Made by a program: the position numbers and the translations under genes. From the NCBI GenBank assembly GCA_964573255.1, contig CAZNJB010000005.1:1-64000 (forward strand): 64,000 bases of DNA. The letters run 5' to 3'. The stretch is from CAYNUJ01 sp964573255. Its GTDB lineage: Bacteria > Bacteroidota > Ignavibacteria > Ignavibacteriales > Melioribacteraceae. The notes under the pieces were generated by a model. The model had not been told where the DNA came from. It did not search any database and was given only the letters and a program-made list of their open reading frames with translations. Within the stretch, counting starts at the first letter, position 1, and each line of letters begins with the position of its first letter. Of this stretch, positions 43,309 to 52,548 are shown piece by piece.

Positions 43309-45744
43309 TTATATTTCGGGATCTTCTTCTACTACTTTGGCAATATCTGCTATAGAGTCGTCGTCTTTCAATCTAATAACTCTGACTCCTTGAGTATTTC
43401 TTCCCATAGTTCTTATATCTTGAACTGATTGTCTGATAACCATTCCTTTGTTAGTAATGATAACCAATTCGTCATTATCATTTACTTCTTTCATGGCAAT
43501 TAATTTACCGTTTTTATCTCCGGTTTTAACGGTTATTATTCCTTTACCGCCACGGTTAGTCAATCTGTAATCACTTATTAAACTACGCTTACCGTATCCT
43601 TTATCCGTAACTACAAGTAAAGTATCGGCAGATCTAACCACAATGAATCCGATTACCACATCATCAGGAGAAAGCTTAATTCCCCTTACGCCGGTAGCGG
43701 TTCTACCCATTTCTCTAATCTTAGTCTCATTAAATCTAATCGCCATACCATTACGTGTTCCGATAATAATATCGTTATTACCGTCAGTCATCTTAACTTC
43801 AATAAGTTTATCGCCAGGAACTAAATTAATAGCATTTATTCCGCCGCGACGTACATTAGAATAAGCCGATAACTGAGTTTTCTTAACGGTACCGTTTTGT
43901 GTTACCATCATAAGATATTTATCATCGGAAAACTCTTTAACTGTAACAAAGGCGGTAATCTTTTCATTATTTTCTTTTTGAATCAAATTAATAATGGAGC
44001 GTCCGCGTGATGTACGTCCACCTTCAGGAATTTCATAAACTTTCAGCCAGTAGCAACGACCCCTATCGGTAAAGAACATAATGTACTGGTGAGTAGAAGC
44101 AATAAACATATGTTCAATAAAGTCATCATCCTTAGTCCCTGCACCTGTAACGCCTTTACCTCCGCGTCCTTGTCTGCGGTAACCACTAACAGGAAATCTC
44201 TTAATGAATCCTCTGTGAGAAATTGTTACTACAACATCTTCTTCTGCAATAATGTCTTCTAATGAAAAATCTTTCGTATCGTAAACAAGCTCAGTTCTTC
44301 TTTCGTCGCCGTATCTTTCTTTTAATTGAATAAGATTGTCTTTAATGATTTTAAATTTCTTTGTTTCGCTGTCTAAAATACCTTTCAATCTTTCAATCAA
44401 TTTAATTGTTTCTTTGTATTCGTCTTCAATTTTCTTTCTTTCCAAGCCGGTCAATCTTTGGAGTCTCATATCCAAGATAGCTTTGGCTTGAATTTCAGAA
44501 AGCTTAAACCGCTTCATTAAATTGGATTTAGCGGTTTCAACATTCTTAGATTTCTTTATTACTTCAATTACTTCGTCGATATTATCGAGCGCAATAATAT
44601 AACCTTCTAAAATATGGGCTCTTTTTTCAGCCGCTTCTAACTCGTATTTAGTTTTGCGAACCAATACATCCATTTGGTGATCGATAAAATGCTGCATTGC
44701 TTGGCGAAGTGTTAATACTTTAGGAACGCCGTTAACCAAAGCAAGCATTATAACACCAAATGTTGTCTGCATTTGTGTTTGCTTGTAAAGATTATTCAAA
44801 ACAACAGAAGGCTGCGCATCTCTTTTCAATTCAATAACAACACGTAAACCGTCTCTATCACTTTCGTCTCGGATATTTGAAATATCGGCTATTTTACCAA
44901 GCTTAACCAATTCGGCAATTTTTTCGATCAGGTTAGCTTTGTTAACCTGATAAGGAAGTTCGCTAACAACAATAGAAGATCTGTCGTTTTTATGAATTTC
45001 AATATTTGCTCTTGCTCTAACTACAATTCTTCCGCGGCCTGTTAAATAAGCGTCGCGAACGCCTTCGTATCCGTAAATAATTCCACCGGTAGGGAAATCT
45101 GGAGCGGTTACTAACTTTAATAAATCCTCTTCTTTTAATTTCGGTTTATCGATTAAAGCAATTAAACCGTCAACTATTTCTCCCAAGTTGTGCGGTGGAA
45201 TATTAGTAGCCATACCAACGGCAATACCGCTTGCACCGTTAACCAATAAATTCGGTAAATAAGAGGGAAGAACTGTCGGTTCCTGCAAAGAATCATCGAA
45301 GTTAGGTGCAAAATCGACTGTGTTTTTATCGAGGTCTCTTAATATTTCATCAGCAATTCGAGCCAAACGCGCTTCGGTATAACGCATTGCAGCAGGAGAA
45401 TCGCCGTCGACCGAACCGAAGTTACCCTGTCCATCGAGCAGTGGATATCTCAAAGAGAAATCCTGAACCATTCTCACCATCGTATCGTACACCGCTGAAT
45501 CACCATGAGGGTGATACTTACCGAGAACTTCACCCACAATTCTGGCGGATTTTTTATACGGTTTATTGTGAGCCATCCCCAATTCATGCATTCCGTAAAG
45601 AACTCTTCTATGAACGGGTTTTAATCCGTCACGTACATCAGGAAGAGCTCTAGACACTATAACAGACATTGCATAGTCTATATAGGATGACTTCATTTCA
45701 TCTTCTAACTGAATAGGTACTATCTTTTCAAAAATTGTTGCCAT
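43309..45744 (-). CDS. gyrA: DNA gyrase subunit A
   Basis: An 811-residue type IIA topoisomerase breakage-reunion subunit. N-terminal domain: SYIDYAMSVIVSRALPDVRD, KYHPHGDSAVYDTMVRM (quinolone region with the wild-type Ser), and the catalytic Tyr in AAMRYTEARL. The C-terminal DNA-wrapping domain has six pinwheel blades with repeated GYG/RGG(K/I) elements, including the GyrA-box-like GRQGRGGKG. With GyrB it introduces negative supercoils. It starts 33 bases after gyrB in the same transcript direction. Confidence 0.95.
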   Translation of the reverse strand: MATIFEKIVPIQLEDEMKSSYIDYAMSVIVSRALPDVRDGLKPVHRRVLYGMHELGMAHNKPYKKSARIVGEVLGKYHPHGDSAVYDTMVRMVQDFSLRYPLLDGQGNFGSVDGDSPAAMRYTEARLARIADEILRDLDKNTVDFAPNFDDSLQEPTVLPSYLPNLLVNGASGIAVGMATNIPPHNLGEIVDGLIALIDKPKLKEEDLLKLVTAPDFPTGGIIYGYEGVRDAYLTGRGRIVVRARANIEIHKNDRSSIVVSELPYQVNKANLIEKIAELVKLGKIADISNIRDESDRDGLRVVIELKRDAQPSVVLNNLYKQTQMQTTFGVIMLALVNGVPKVLTLRQAMQHFIDHQMDVLVRKTKYELEAAEKRAHILEGYIIALDNIDEVIEVIKKSKNVETAKSNLMKRFKLSEIQAKAILDMRLQRLTGLERKKIEDEYKETIKLIERLKGILDSETKKFKIIKDNLIQLKERYGDERRTELVYDTKDFSLEDIIAEEDVVVTISHRGFIKRFPVSGYRRQGRGGKGVTGAGTKDDDFIEHMFIASTHQYIMFFTDRGRCYWLKVYEIPEGGRTSRGRSIINLIQKENNEKITAFVTVKEFSDDKYLMMVTQNGTVKKTQLSAYSNVRRGGINAINLVPGDKLIEVKMTDGNNDIIIGTRNGMAIRFNETKIREMGRTATGVRGIKLSPDDVVIGFIVVRSADTLLVVTDKGYGKRSLISDYRLTNRGGKGIITVKTGDKNGKLIAMKEVNDNDELVIITNKGMVIRQSVQDIRTMGRNTQGVRVIRLKDDDSIADIAKVVEEDPEI

Positions 45745-45777
45745 ACTAAACCTTTAAATTAAAATTCATTTACAAAA

Positions 45778-47724
45778 TTAAATATCTAAGTTTGCATATA
45801 CTGCATTTTCTTCAATCCATGCACGTCGAGGAGCAACTTCGTCTCCCATTAGTATTTCAAATATTCTATCAGTTTCCAAACCTTCAAGCGTAACTTGAAG
45901 TATGGTTCTTGTTTCCGGATTCATTGTTGTTTCCCAAAGCTGTTCGGGGTTCATTTCACCCAAACCTTTATACCTGGATATGACAACACCCTTAGGTGTA
46001 CCATCTTCGTTTAAGTTACCGTTCGATTTAAATCTTTGCAATATTTTATCTCTTTCATCATCATCGAAAGCATAAAACTCTTCCTTACCTTTTTTAATTT
46101 TATACAAAGGCGGTTGAGCAATATATACCTTACCTTCTGCAATAAGCTCCTTCATATACCTGTAAAAGAAGGTTAAAAGCAGTGTACGAATATGACTACC
46201 GTCAACGTCAGCATCAGTCATTATTATAATTTTTCCGTACCTAGCTTTATCAGGATTAAAATCAGCGCCTATTCCCGCTCCGATAGCAGAAACAATTGCT
46301 TGGATTTCATTGTTTTCCAAAATCTTATTGAGTTTAGCTTTCTCAACATTCAATATTTTACCCTTTATAGGAAGAATTGCTTGAAATCTTCTGTCTCTTC
46401 CTTGTTTAGCAGAACCGCCCGCAGAATCACCCTCAACTATATAAATTTCACAATGTTCTGGGTCATTTATTGAGCAATCTGCAAGCTTACCGGGCAAGTG
46501 CATCGAATCGAGTGCATTCTTTCTTCTTATAAGCTCTCTTGCCTTTCTAGCAGCTTCTCTAGCTTCTGCAGCTCTTACACATTTTTCAATTACTTTCTTT
46601 GCAATCGAAGGATTTTCTTCCAAGTATTCGGAAAGTTTTTCACCTACTATTGTTTCAACTATGGATTTAACTTCGCTGTTACCGAGTTTTGTTTTTGTCT
46701 GACCCTCAAATTGAGGCTCCATAACTTTAACTGAAATAACAGCAGATAATCCTTCTCTGAAATCATCACCGGTTAGTGTTATTTTTCCTTTTTTGGTTTC
46801 TTTAATTAGATTGTTTCTAGCGGCATAATTATTAAAGGTTCTTGTTAATGCCGTTTTGAATCCAACTAAATGCGTTCCGCCTTCAATTGTATTTATATTG
46901 TTTACATAGGTATAAATTCTTTCTGAATAAGAATCTGTATATTCAAAAGCGACTTCTACAGGTGTGTTCTCTTTTTCACCTTCAATAAAAACCGGTTTAT
47001 GTAAGGGTTTTCTATTTTCGTCAATATATTTAACGAACTCAATAATACCGCCTTTAAAGTGATATGTTTCTTCTCGACCATTCCTTTGGTCTTTTACTTT
47101 TATTGTAACGTTTTTATTTAAGTAGGCGAGTTCACGCATTCTTTCAATAATATTCTCGAAGCGGAATTCTGTTGTTTTAAATATTTCACCATCCGGTTTA
47201 AATGTTACTTTAGTTCCGGAATCACCTTGTTTTACCTTGCCAATTTCTTTTACCGGAGCTAATGGTTCACCTTTTCTGTACTCCTGAAAATATTTTTTTC
47301 CGTTTCTTTTAACTTCAACCTTACACCATTCGGAAAGGGCGTTTACTACAGAAACACCAACACCGTGCAAACCACCTGATACTTTATACGAATTTTTATC
47401 AAATTTACCACCTGCATGAAGTACTGTCATTACAACTTCAAGAGCAGATCTTTTTTCAACAGGGTGAATATCCGTTGGAATTCCTCGTCCTCTATCTTCT
47501 ACTGTTACACTACCGTCTTTGTTTATTGTAATAATTATCCTATCGTTGTAACCAGCTAAAGCTTCGTCAATTGAGTTATCTACAACTTCGTTAATTAAAT
47601 GATGAAGACCTCTTGCACCTACATCGCCAATATACATTGCGGGTCTTTTTCTTACCGCTTCTAAGCCTTTCAATACATTAATATTTTTAGCTGTATAGTT
47701 TTTGGCCGCTTCTTGATTAGTCAC
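45778..47724 (-). CDS. gyrB: DNA gyrase subunit B
   Basis: A 648-residue ATPase subunit. The GHKL site is seen in NEVVDNSIDEALAGYND and VEDRGRGIPTDIHP with GLHGVGVSVVNALS; the TOPRIM domain has IVEGDSAGGSAKQGRDR and MTDADVDGSHIRTLL. The C-terminus ends normally with the RRAWIEENA segment. The start is GTG (MTNQEAAK) with AAAGGTGG upstream. It follows the DciA-like gene by 17 bases in the origin operon. Confidence 0.95.
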   Translation of the reverse strand: MTNQEAAKNYTAKNINVLKGLEAVRKRPAMYIGDVGARGLHHLINEVVDNSIDEALAGYNDRIIITINKDGSVTVEDRGRGIPTDIHPVEKRSALEVVMTVLHAGGKFDKNSYKVSGGLHGVGVSVVNALSEWCKVEVKRNGKKYFQEYRKGEPLAPVKEIGKVKQGDSGTKVTFKPDGEIFKTTEFRFENIIERMRELAYLNKNVTIKVKDQRNGREETYHFKGGIIEFVKYIDENRKPLHKPVFIEGEKENTPVEVAFEYTDSYSERIYTYVNNINTIEGGTHLVGFKTALTRTFNNYAARNNLIKETKKGKITLTGDDFREGLSAVISVKVMEPQFEGQTKTKLGNSEVKSIVETIVGEKLSEYLEENPSIAKKVIEKCVRAAEAREAARKARELIRRKNALDSMHLPGKLADCSINDPEHCEIYIVEGDSAGGSAKQGRDRRFQAILPIKGKILNVEKAKLNKILENNEIQAIVSAIGAGIGADFNPDKARYGKIIIMTDADVDGSHIRTLLLTFFYRYMKELIAEGKVYIAQPPLYKIKKGKEEFYAFDDDERDKILQRFKSNGNLNEDGTPKGVVISRYKGLGEMNPEQLWETTMNPETRTILQVTLEGLETDRIFEILMGDEVAPRRAWIEENAVYANLDI

Positions 47725-47741
47725 TTTACCACCTTTTCTTT

Positions 47742-48026
47742 TTATATAAACTTTATATTAGTAATAACTTCTTTCTTAAAGAATTTATTTATCTTTTCAA
47801 TCATTTTATTCCTATTTATACTCAGCTCGCTGCGCATAACGGAATTAGTAACTCTGATAAATAACGTTTTTCCTTCTACTTTTTTCGGAATAACAAAAGC
47901 TTTTATTTCAGGAAATATTTCTTCCATCTTTTCCAGTACATCGAAACTTTCAACGGCATATCTGAATTTATCAAACTCTTTCGCATTTTTTATAATGTCA
48001 TTTACGCTTTTTATATCATTAAGCAT
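47742..48026 (-). CDS. DUF721 / DciA-type protein
   Basis: A 94-residue small basic protein (MLNDIKSVNDIIKNAKEFDK start) placed between recF and gyrB, the usual site of DUF721 genes in this phylum. DUF721 includes DciA, the helicase loader or helper for DnaB. I chose the ATG at 48026, which overlaps the recF stop by eight bases; a start seven codons earlier also exists. The KH-like core segment VEGKTLFIRVTNSVMRSEL fits the family. Confidence 0.75.
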   Translation of the reverse strand: MLNDIKSVNDIIKNAKEFDKFRYAVESFDVLEKMEEIFPEIKAFVIPKKVEGKTLFIRVTNSVMRSELSINRNKMIEKINKFFKKEVITNIKFI

Positions 48027-49131
48027 AAGTACAGATTCCGTTTTCAACTTTTATAATTAAATCATTCTCGGTATGAATTAATTTGTCGTGATTAGTCAGA
48101 TCCGTCATTGTAATAAAAGCTTGTCCGACATCCTTTAAATATTCGCTTATCCTGCTTGAACGATAAATATCTAATTCGCCAAACACATCGTCCATTAAAA
48201 ATATTGGAGATTTATTTAATTTATTTTTCAAATAAAAAAATTCTCCGAATCGAAGAGCAATTTGAAATGTTTTGTGTTGACCTTGTGATCCGTATTTCCT
48301 CAATTCCTTACCGTTTAATTCAAAAATAAAATCATCTCGGTGCGGACCAACCAAATTTGTAGCTCTTCTTATTTCGTCATTTTGTCTAATTTGTAATTCT
48401 TCCGTAAATCTCTTTTTGATATTTGCCTTATCGTTTTCTCCTAAAAAGAAATATTTAATTAATGGAATTTCTTTGTCTTCCATTACCCTGCTGTAAGATT
48501 CGGAAATAAAAGAATTAAATTCATTTACAAAATCAATCCTGTGATTTACTAATTCCGTACCGAGATTAACTAAGTTTTCTGTCCAAGCTTCTAGTTGATC
48601 ATTATAATCAGTAAATCCAGTTTCCCTTATTCTGGCAAGAAGAGAAGACCTTTGACGAAGTGTTCTATTATAATCCAACAAAATATTTAGATATGTTGAA
48701 CTCGACTGCGAAATAACTGAATCTACAAACTTTCTCCTTTCGGAAGGAGAACCGAGAGTTATATAATGATCTGATTGTGTAAGTGTAACAACCGGAAACT
48801 TACCAATAACGGAAGATGACCTGTAAATTTGTTTATCATTCAAAAAAATACTCTTCTTACCTAATTCATTCGAAAAAAATATTCGTATCCTATCTTTTAC
48901 TTTATCTTCAAAATCACCAGTAATTTCAAATTCAGAAGCATCAAAATTTAATGCCTCGGAATCCGTTTTTGTAACTAAACTTTTAGTTGTAGACAAATAG
49001 TATGCTGCTTCTAGGATAGTTGTTTTACCTTGTCCATTACCACCAACAATGTAGTTCAAACTATCCGAAAAATTCAAAGAACTATTTTTATGTAATCTGA
49101 AATTCTTTAATAATAAATTTTTTAATATCAT
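48019..49131 (-). CDS. recF: DNA replication and repair protein RecF
   Basis: A 370-residue SMC-like ATPase: Walker A GGNGQGKTTILEAAYYLS (about 31-48), the signature region KYGSQGQHKTFQIALRFGEF, and Walker B IFLMDDVFGELD. RecF helps load RecA at single-strand gaps. It begins one base after dnaN stops and overlaps the DUF721 gene at its end, so it belongs to the origin operon. Confidence 0.95.
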   Translation of the reverse strand: MILKNLLLKNFRLHKNSSLNFSDSLNYIVGGNGQGKTTILEAAYYLSTTKSLVTKTDSEALNFDASEFEITGDFEDKVKDRIRIFFSNELGKKSIFLNDKQIYRSSSVIGKFPVVTLTQSDHYITLGSPSERRKFVDSVISQSSSTYLNILLDYNRTLRQRSSLLARIRETGFTDYNDQLEAWTENLVNLGTELVNHRIDFVNEFNSFISESYSRVMEDKEIPLIKYFFLGENDKANIKKRFTEELQIRQNDEIRRATNLVGPHRDDFIFELNGKELRKYGSQGQHKTFQIALRFGEFFYLKNKLNKSPIFLMDDVFGELDIYRSSRISEYLKDVGQAFITMTDLTNHDKLIHTENDLIIKVENGICTYA

Positions 49132-49132
49132 T

Positions 49133-50263
49133 TTAACTGTTTAAGCGTACCGGCATAAGTAACATCAATAATTCTTGTTTTTCGTTTTCTTTAGCCGGTA
49201 AAATTATTACTGCCTTAGTAGGAGAGTGAAGTTTGAAAATAATTTCTTCTTCCGGAGACATATGGCTTACAATCTCGTTAACATAATAAGCATTAAAGCC
49301 AATATCCAAAGGTTCGCCGGAATAAGAACACATAACGTTTTCAGTACCGGAAGAACCAGTATCTATATCTTCGGCAGAAATTTCCAAATTATTCTGAGAG
49401 ATAGAAAATTTCACTTTTCTAGTGCTAGTAGTAGAAAAGAGCATCATTCTCTTAACGGCTTCGGAAATTTCTTCCCTATTAACCTTCATAGCAAATTCAT
49501 TTTCAAGCGGAATAACGCTTTTATAATCAGGATATTTTTGGGAGATTAACCTGCTTATCAATTCTATATCACTTAACTTAAATGAAATGTGAGTATTGTT
49601 CACATAAACTTTAACGTCTTTTTCATCCAATATTTTTTGAAGAACCGAAATAGCTCTTTCGGGAACAATATATTGGTTTTCAATTGAATGAGAAATATTC
49701 TTATTTAAGAGATTAACCAATTTATGTCCGTCTGTCGCAACAAATCTTACTCCGTCTTCTGTAAAATCGAATAGAGTACCCATCATAGCAGGACGAATTT
49801 CCTCCTTACTCATAGCGAAAGATGTTTTATCTAAAGAATATTTCAACTCTTCGCCATTGATGGTAACTTCACTAATCTCTTCATTTCCTTCTTCGGGAGG
49901 GAATGACGGAATTTCAGGATAATCTACTGACTCAAGGAATGTTAATTTATAGTGCCCTTTATCTGTAGATAAATTAATAGTGTTATTCGAATTTACTTGA
50001 AATATCAATGTTGTATCCTTTAAAGATCTTACCAGGTCGTATAACCGTTTTGCAGGCAATAGTCCGGAAAAATTTTCTTCTGATGCAACGTTAATTGACG
50101 ATTTTAATGAAATTTCTAAATCAGTAGCATATATTGTGAGCAATCCGTCTTTTAATTCGAAAAGGAAATGCTCCAAAATAGGCATCGGAGTCTTGCTTGG
50201 AATAGCAGGGATTATCTTTGTTAATAACTTTTCTAATTCTTTACTGTTTACCTTAAAATTCAT
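49133..50263 (-). CDS. dnaN: DNA polymerase III beta subunit (sliding clamp)
   Basis: A 376-residue three-domain clamp protein: MNFKVNSKELEKLLTKIIPA start, FVATDGHKLV and SQKYPDYKSVIP in the second domain, and the C-terminal LLMPVRL. It tethers the polymerase to DNA. It is separated from dnaA by a 386-base region containing DnaA boxes, so both may be independently regulated. Confidence 0.95.
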   Translation of the reverse strand: MNFKVNSKELEKLLTKIIPAIPSKTPMPILEHFLFELKDGLLTIYATDLEISLKSSINVASEENFSGLLPAKRLYDLVRSLKDTTLIFQVNSNNTINLSTDKGHYKLTFLESVDYPEIPSFPPEEGNEEISEVTINGEELKYSLDKTSFAMSKEEIRPAMMGTLFDFTEDGVRFVATDGHKLVNLLNKNISHSIENQYIVPERAISVLQKILDEKDVKVYVNNTHISFKLSDIELISRLISQKYPDYKSVIPLENEFAMKVNREEISEAVKRMMLFSTTSTRKVKFSISQNNLEISAEDIDTGSSGTENVMCSYSGEPLDIGFNAYYVNEIVSHMSPEEEIIFKLHSPTKAVIILPAKENEKQELLMLLMPVRLNS

Positions 50264-50649
50264 AGGTTAAACCCCAAATAATATTTTAATTTAACGCAGT
50301 AATATACCAAAATATTTACCCTCTTTCAATTATGTGAAACCCCTATAAACATTAGTCAACACCCAAATTATTATTAATTATTTCTTTTCTTTTTAAAACT
50401 TAATAACAATAATAAAACTGTTAATATGTGGATAACTTTATAAGTTGTTTAATAAAAATAACTTCGAACTATTTTGAGAATGAATTTTATGTTGATAACT
50501 CGTCAACTGTATTGAGTTAATAACACAAGGTTGATAACTCAATTGTTGTCCACAAGAAATACATCGTATAAAAACAACTTATCCACATAGAAATGTGGAT
50601 AAGTTGAAATAAAAAAATGAGTTTATAAAGGGAAATAGACAGGGGGATA
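50264..50649. promoter_or_regulatory. DnaA-box cluster between dnaA and dnaN
   Basis: The gap holds perfect DnaA boxes TTATCCACA at 50579-50587, and reversed at 50427-50435 and 50594-50602, plus near matches TTGTCCACA (50546-50554) and reversed TTATCAACA (50490-50498). The last two perfect boxes form an inverted pair, ACTTATCCACAT agaa ATGTGGATAAGT. The sequence GTTGATAACTC is repeated at 50491 and 50530. The region is very AT-rich. It may be an origin part or the dnaN control region. Confidence 0.7.
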
Positions 50650-52056
50650 TTAGGAAATGCCTAATTCAATTTTATTACGGATGGAATCTATTTTTTCTTT
50701 TAGATCGGGGTAAGTATTTATTAGGTTATCTACGCTGTTAAAAGCGTGTATTACCGTAGAGTGATCTCGTCCTCCGAAATGTAATCCGATGGTTTTAAGA
50801 GAAGAGCGGGTTAGTTTTTTTGACAAATACATAGCTACTTGTCTGGCTAGAACCACTTCTTTTTTGCGGTTTTTTTCTCTAACCTTGTCTTCCTCAACGT
50901 CAAAATATTCACAAACTATTTTTGTGATATAATCAATTGAGATGTTAACTTCGCGTTTTGTAGAAATTTCCTTAACCGTAAGTTTTGCAAGGTTTAAGTC
51001 AATTTCTTTTTCTCCGAGAGAAGAGTTTGCTAAGAGTTTAATCAAACAGCCTTCCAATTCACGTATATTGGAAGTAATGTTGTGAGCAATATACTCAAGT
51101 ATTTCGTTTGAAAGCTCTATACCGTAACTCTCGGCTTTATTTTTTAATATTGCAATACGTGTTTCAAAATCAGGGGGTTGAATATCGGTTGTTAAACCCC
51201 ATTGGAATCTGGAAATCAATCTTTCATTCAACCCTTTTAAATCTTTGGGTGGTTTATCCGATGAAAGAATAATCTGTTTTCCCAATTGATGCAGCGTATT
51301 GAAAATATGGAAAAATAGATCCTGGGTTTTTTCTTTTCCGATTAAAAACTGGATATCGTCAATAATGAGGACATCCATACTTTTATAGAAATTAGAAAAC
51401 TCGTTTACTTTGTTGTTCTGAATTGCTTCAACGAATTCAACGGTAAAAATATCGGATGATAGATAAATTACCCTTTTGTTCGGGTAGTTGTCCAGAACCT
51501 CATTCCCAATAGCTTGAATCAAGTGAGTTTTACCCAAGCCAACTCCACCGTATATAAAAAGTGGGTTAAATGATGTTTGTCCTGGATTTTTGGAAATAGC
51601 AACCGCTGCAGCTCTAGCCAGTTGGTTGCTTTCGCCTTGAATAAAATTATTAAACCGGTATCTCGGATTTAAGTAAGAATCGAAATCTTTTTCAACTTTA
51701 GCCGGTTCAATAATAGATTTTGCTTCCTGAATTGTATCTGCTAAAGGAGGGAGAGAATCACTCTCTTCCATTATCACATAAACCAATTCTGCAGATGAAC
51801 CAAGCACCTGTTTTATGGTTTTTGTAATCAACGTGTTATAGTGCTCTTCAATCCAATCAATAAAATAATTGCTGGGCACTTGAATTTTAAGTAAAGAACC
51901 CTCTACTTCCAAGGGTTTTATAGGTAAAAACCACGTGTTAAAAGAGATTAAAGGAACGTTTTCCTTTATTATTGTCAGGCAATCCTTCCAAATAATATTT
52001 GGATCAGCCGATTGTTGTACTTCTTTTTTTTCAGTTTCTCTCAATAAGTTATCCAC
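50650..52056 (-). CDS. dnaA: Chromosomal replication initiator protein DnaA
   Basis: A 468-residue initiator. Domain I spans about 20-100, the AAA+ domain about 130-350 with Walker A YGGVGLGKTHLIQAIG and Walker B DVLIIDDIQFLIGKEKTQ, and domain IV ends with the DNA-binding signature GGRDHSTVIHAF. It opens the origin and loads the helicase. The start is GTG (MDNLLRE), which lies inside a perfect DnaA box (52049-52057), so DnaA could occlude its own start. No ATG precedes the conserved domain; a purine-rich AAAAGG lies upstream. Confidence 0.95.
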   Translation of the reverse strand: MDNLLRETEKKEVQQSADPNIIWKDCLTIIKENVPLISFNTWFLPIKPLEVEGSLLKIQVPSNYFIDWIEEHYNTLITKTIKQVLGSSAELVYVIMEESDSLPPLADTIQEAKSIIEPAKVEKDFDSYLNPRYRFNNFIQGESNQLARAAAVAISKNPGQTSFNPLFIYGGVGLGKTHLIQAIGNEVLDNYPNKRVIYLSSDIFTVEFVEAIQNNKVNEFSNFYKSMDVLIIDDIQFLIGKEKTQDLFFHIFNTLHQLGKQIILSSDKPPKDLKGLNERLISRFQWGLTTDIQPPDFETRIAILKNKAESYGIELSNEILEYIAHNITSNIRELEGCLIKLLANSSLGEKEIDLNLAKLTVKEISTKREVNISIDYITKIVCEYFDVEEDKVREKNRKKEVVLARQVAMYLSKKLTRSSLKTIGLHFGGRDHSTVIHAFNSVDNLINTYPDLKEKIDSIRNKIELGIS

Positions 52057-52548
52057 AATTAAAACTGCCTTTTTTTTACGTTTTTTTTAGAAAAAATCAG
52101 GTTTTTTAGTTATTGGTTGATTTTTATCAACAAGTTATCCACATTAGGTGAATATCTATAAGTTATTATTTTATAATGGGTTACGCTCTGTTTTATAAAT
52201 ATATAAACAAGATAATAAGTTGTTTAAAGTTGATAAGTTTTTAATTTACATTTGTGAAACGTTTCACGGTCACTATGTTATCAACAAGTTATTAACACTA
52301 TGTTAAAGAGCCTAACCCGATTCAATAATAACCTTTCTTTTTGTTTTGAGCAAGTAAAAAAATCATTTTTTTTATAACTCATTGAATTAGAATAGGTTAC
52401 ATTTTAAATTTTTTCAGAGCGGTTATGAAGTTTAGTTTTGCACTTTAAAAAAAGCCCAATTGATAAAACAAATGCTAAAATAAGACGGACTTTTAAATCA
52501 ACATAAAAATTAACATATTAACAGACGTCAATAATTTTTGTGAGTAAT
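52057..52548. other. Candidate oriC region upstream of dnaA
   Basis: A 492-base AT-rich gap between dnaA and the divergent epimerase gene. It holds double DnaA boxes of the form TTATCAACAAGTTATYMACA at 52124-52143 and 52278-52297, each two 9-mers spaced 11 bp, plus the box at 52049-52057 at the dnaA start. CACTATGTTA is repeated at 52271 and 52296. The stretch from about 52160 to 52250 is nearly pure AT and could be the unwinding element. Gene order and boxes support an origin; which of the two box clusters is the functional one is inferred. Confidence 0.65.
52254..52267. repeat. Perfect 14-bp palindrome in the origin region
   Basis: GTGAAACGTTTCAC is a perfect palindrome. Its half-sites are those of the ParB target parS (GTTTCAC/GTGAAAC), but in the reverse order, so it is not a parS site as known. 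A lone GTGAAAC half also occurs at 50335 near dnaN. Confidence 0.5.

Noticed and set aside
52254..52267. A ParB parS site
   Set aside because: parS is GTTTCAC followed by GTGAAAC; here the halves are in the opposite order.
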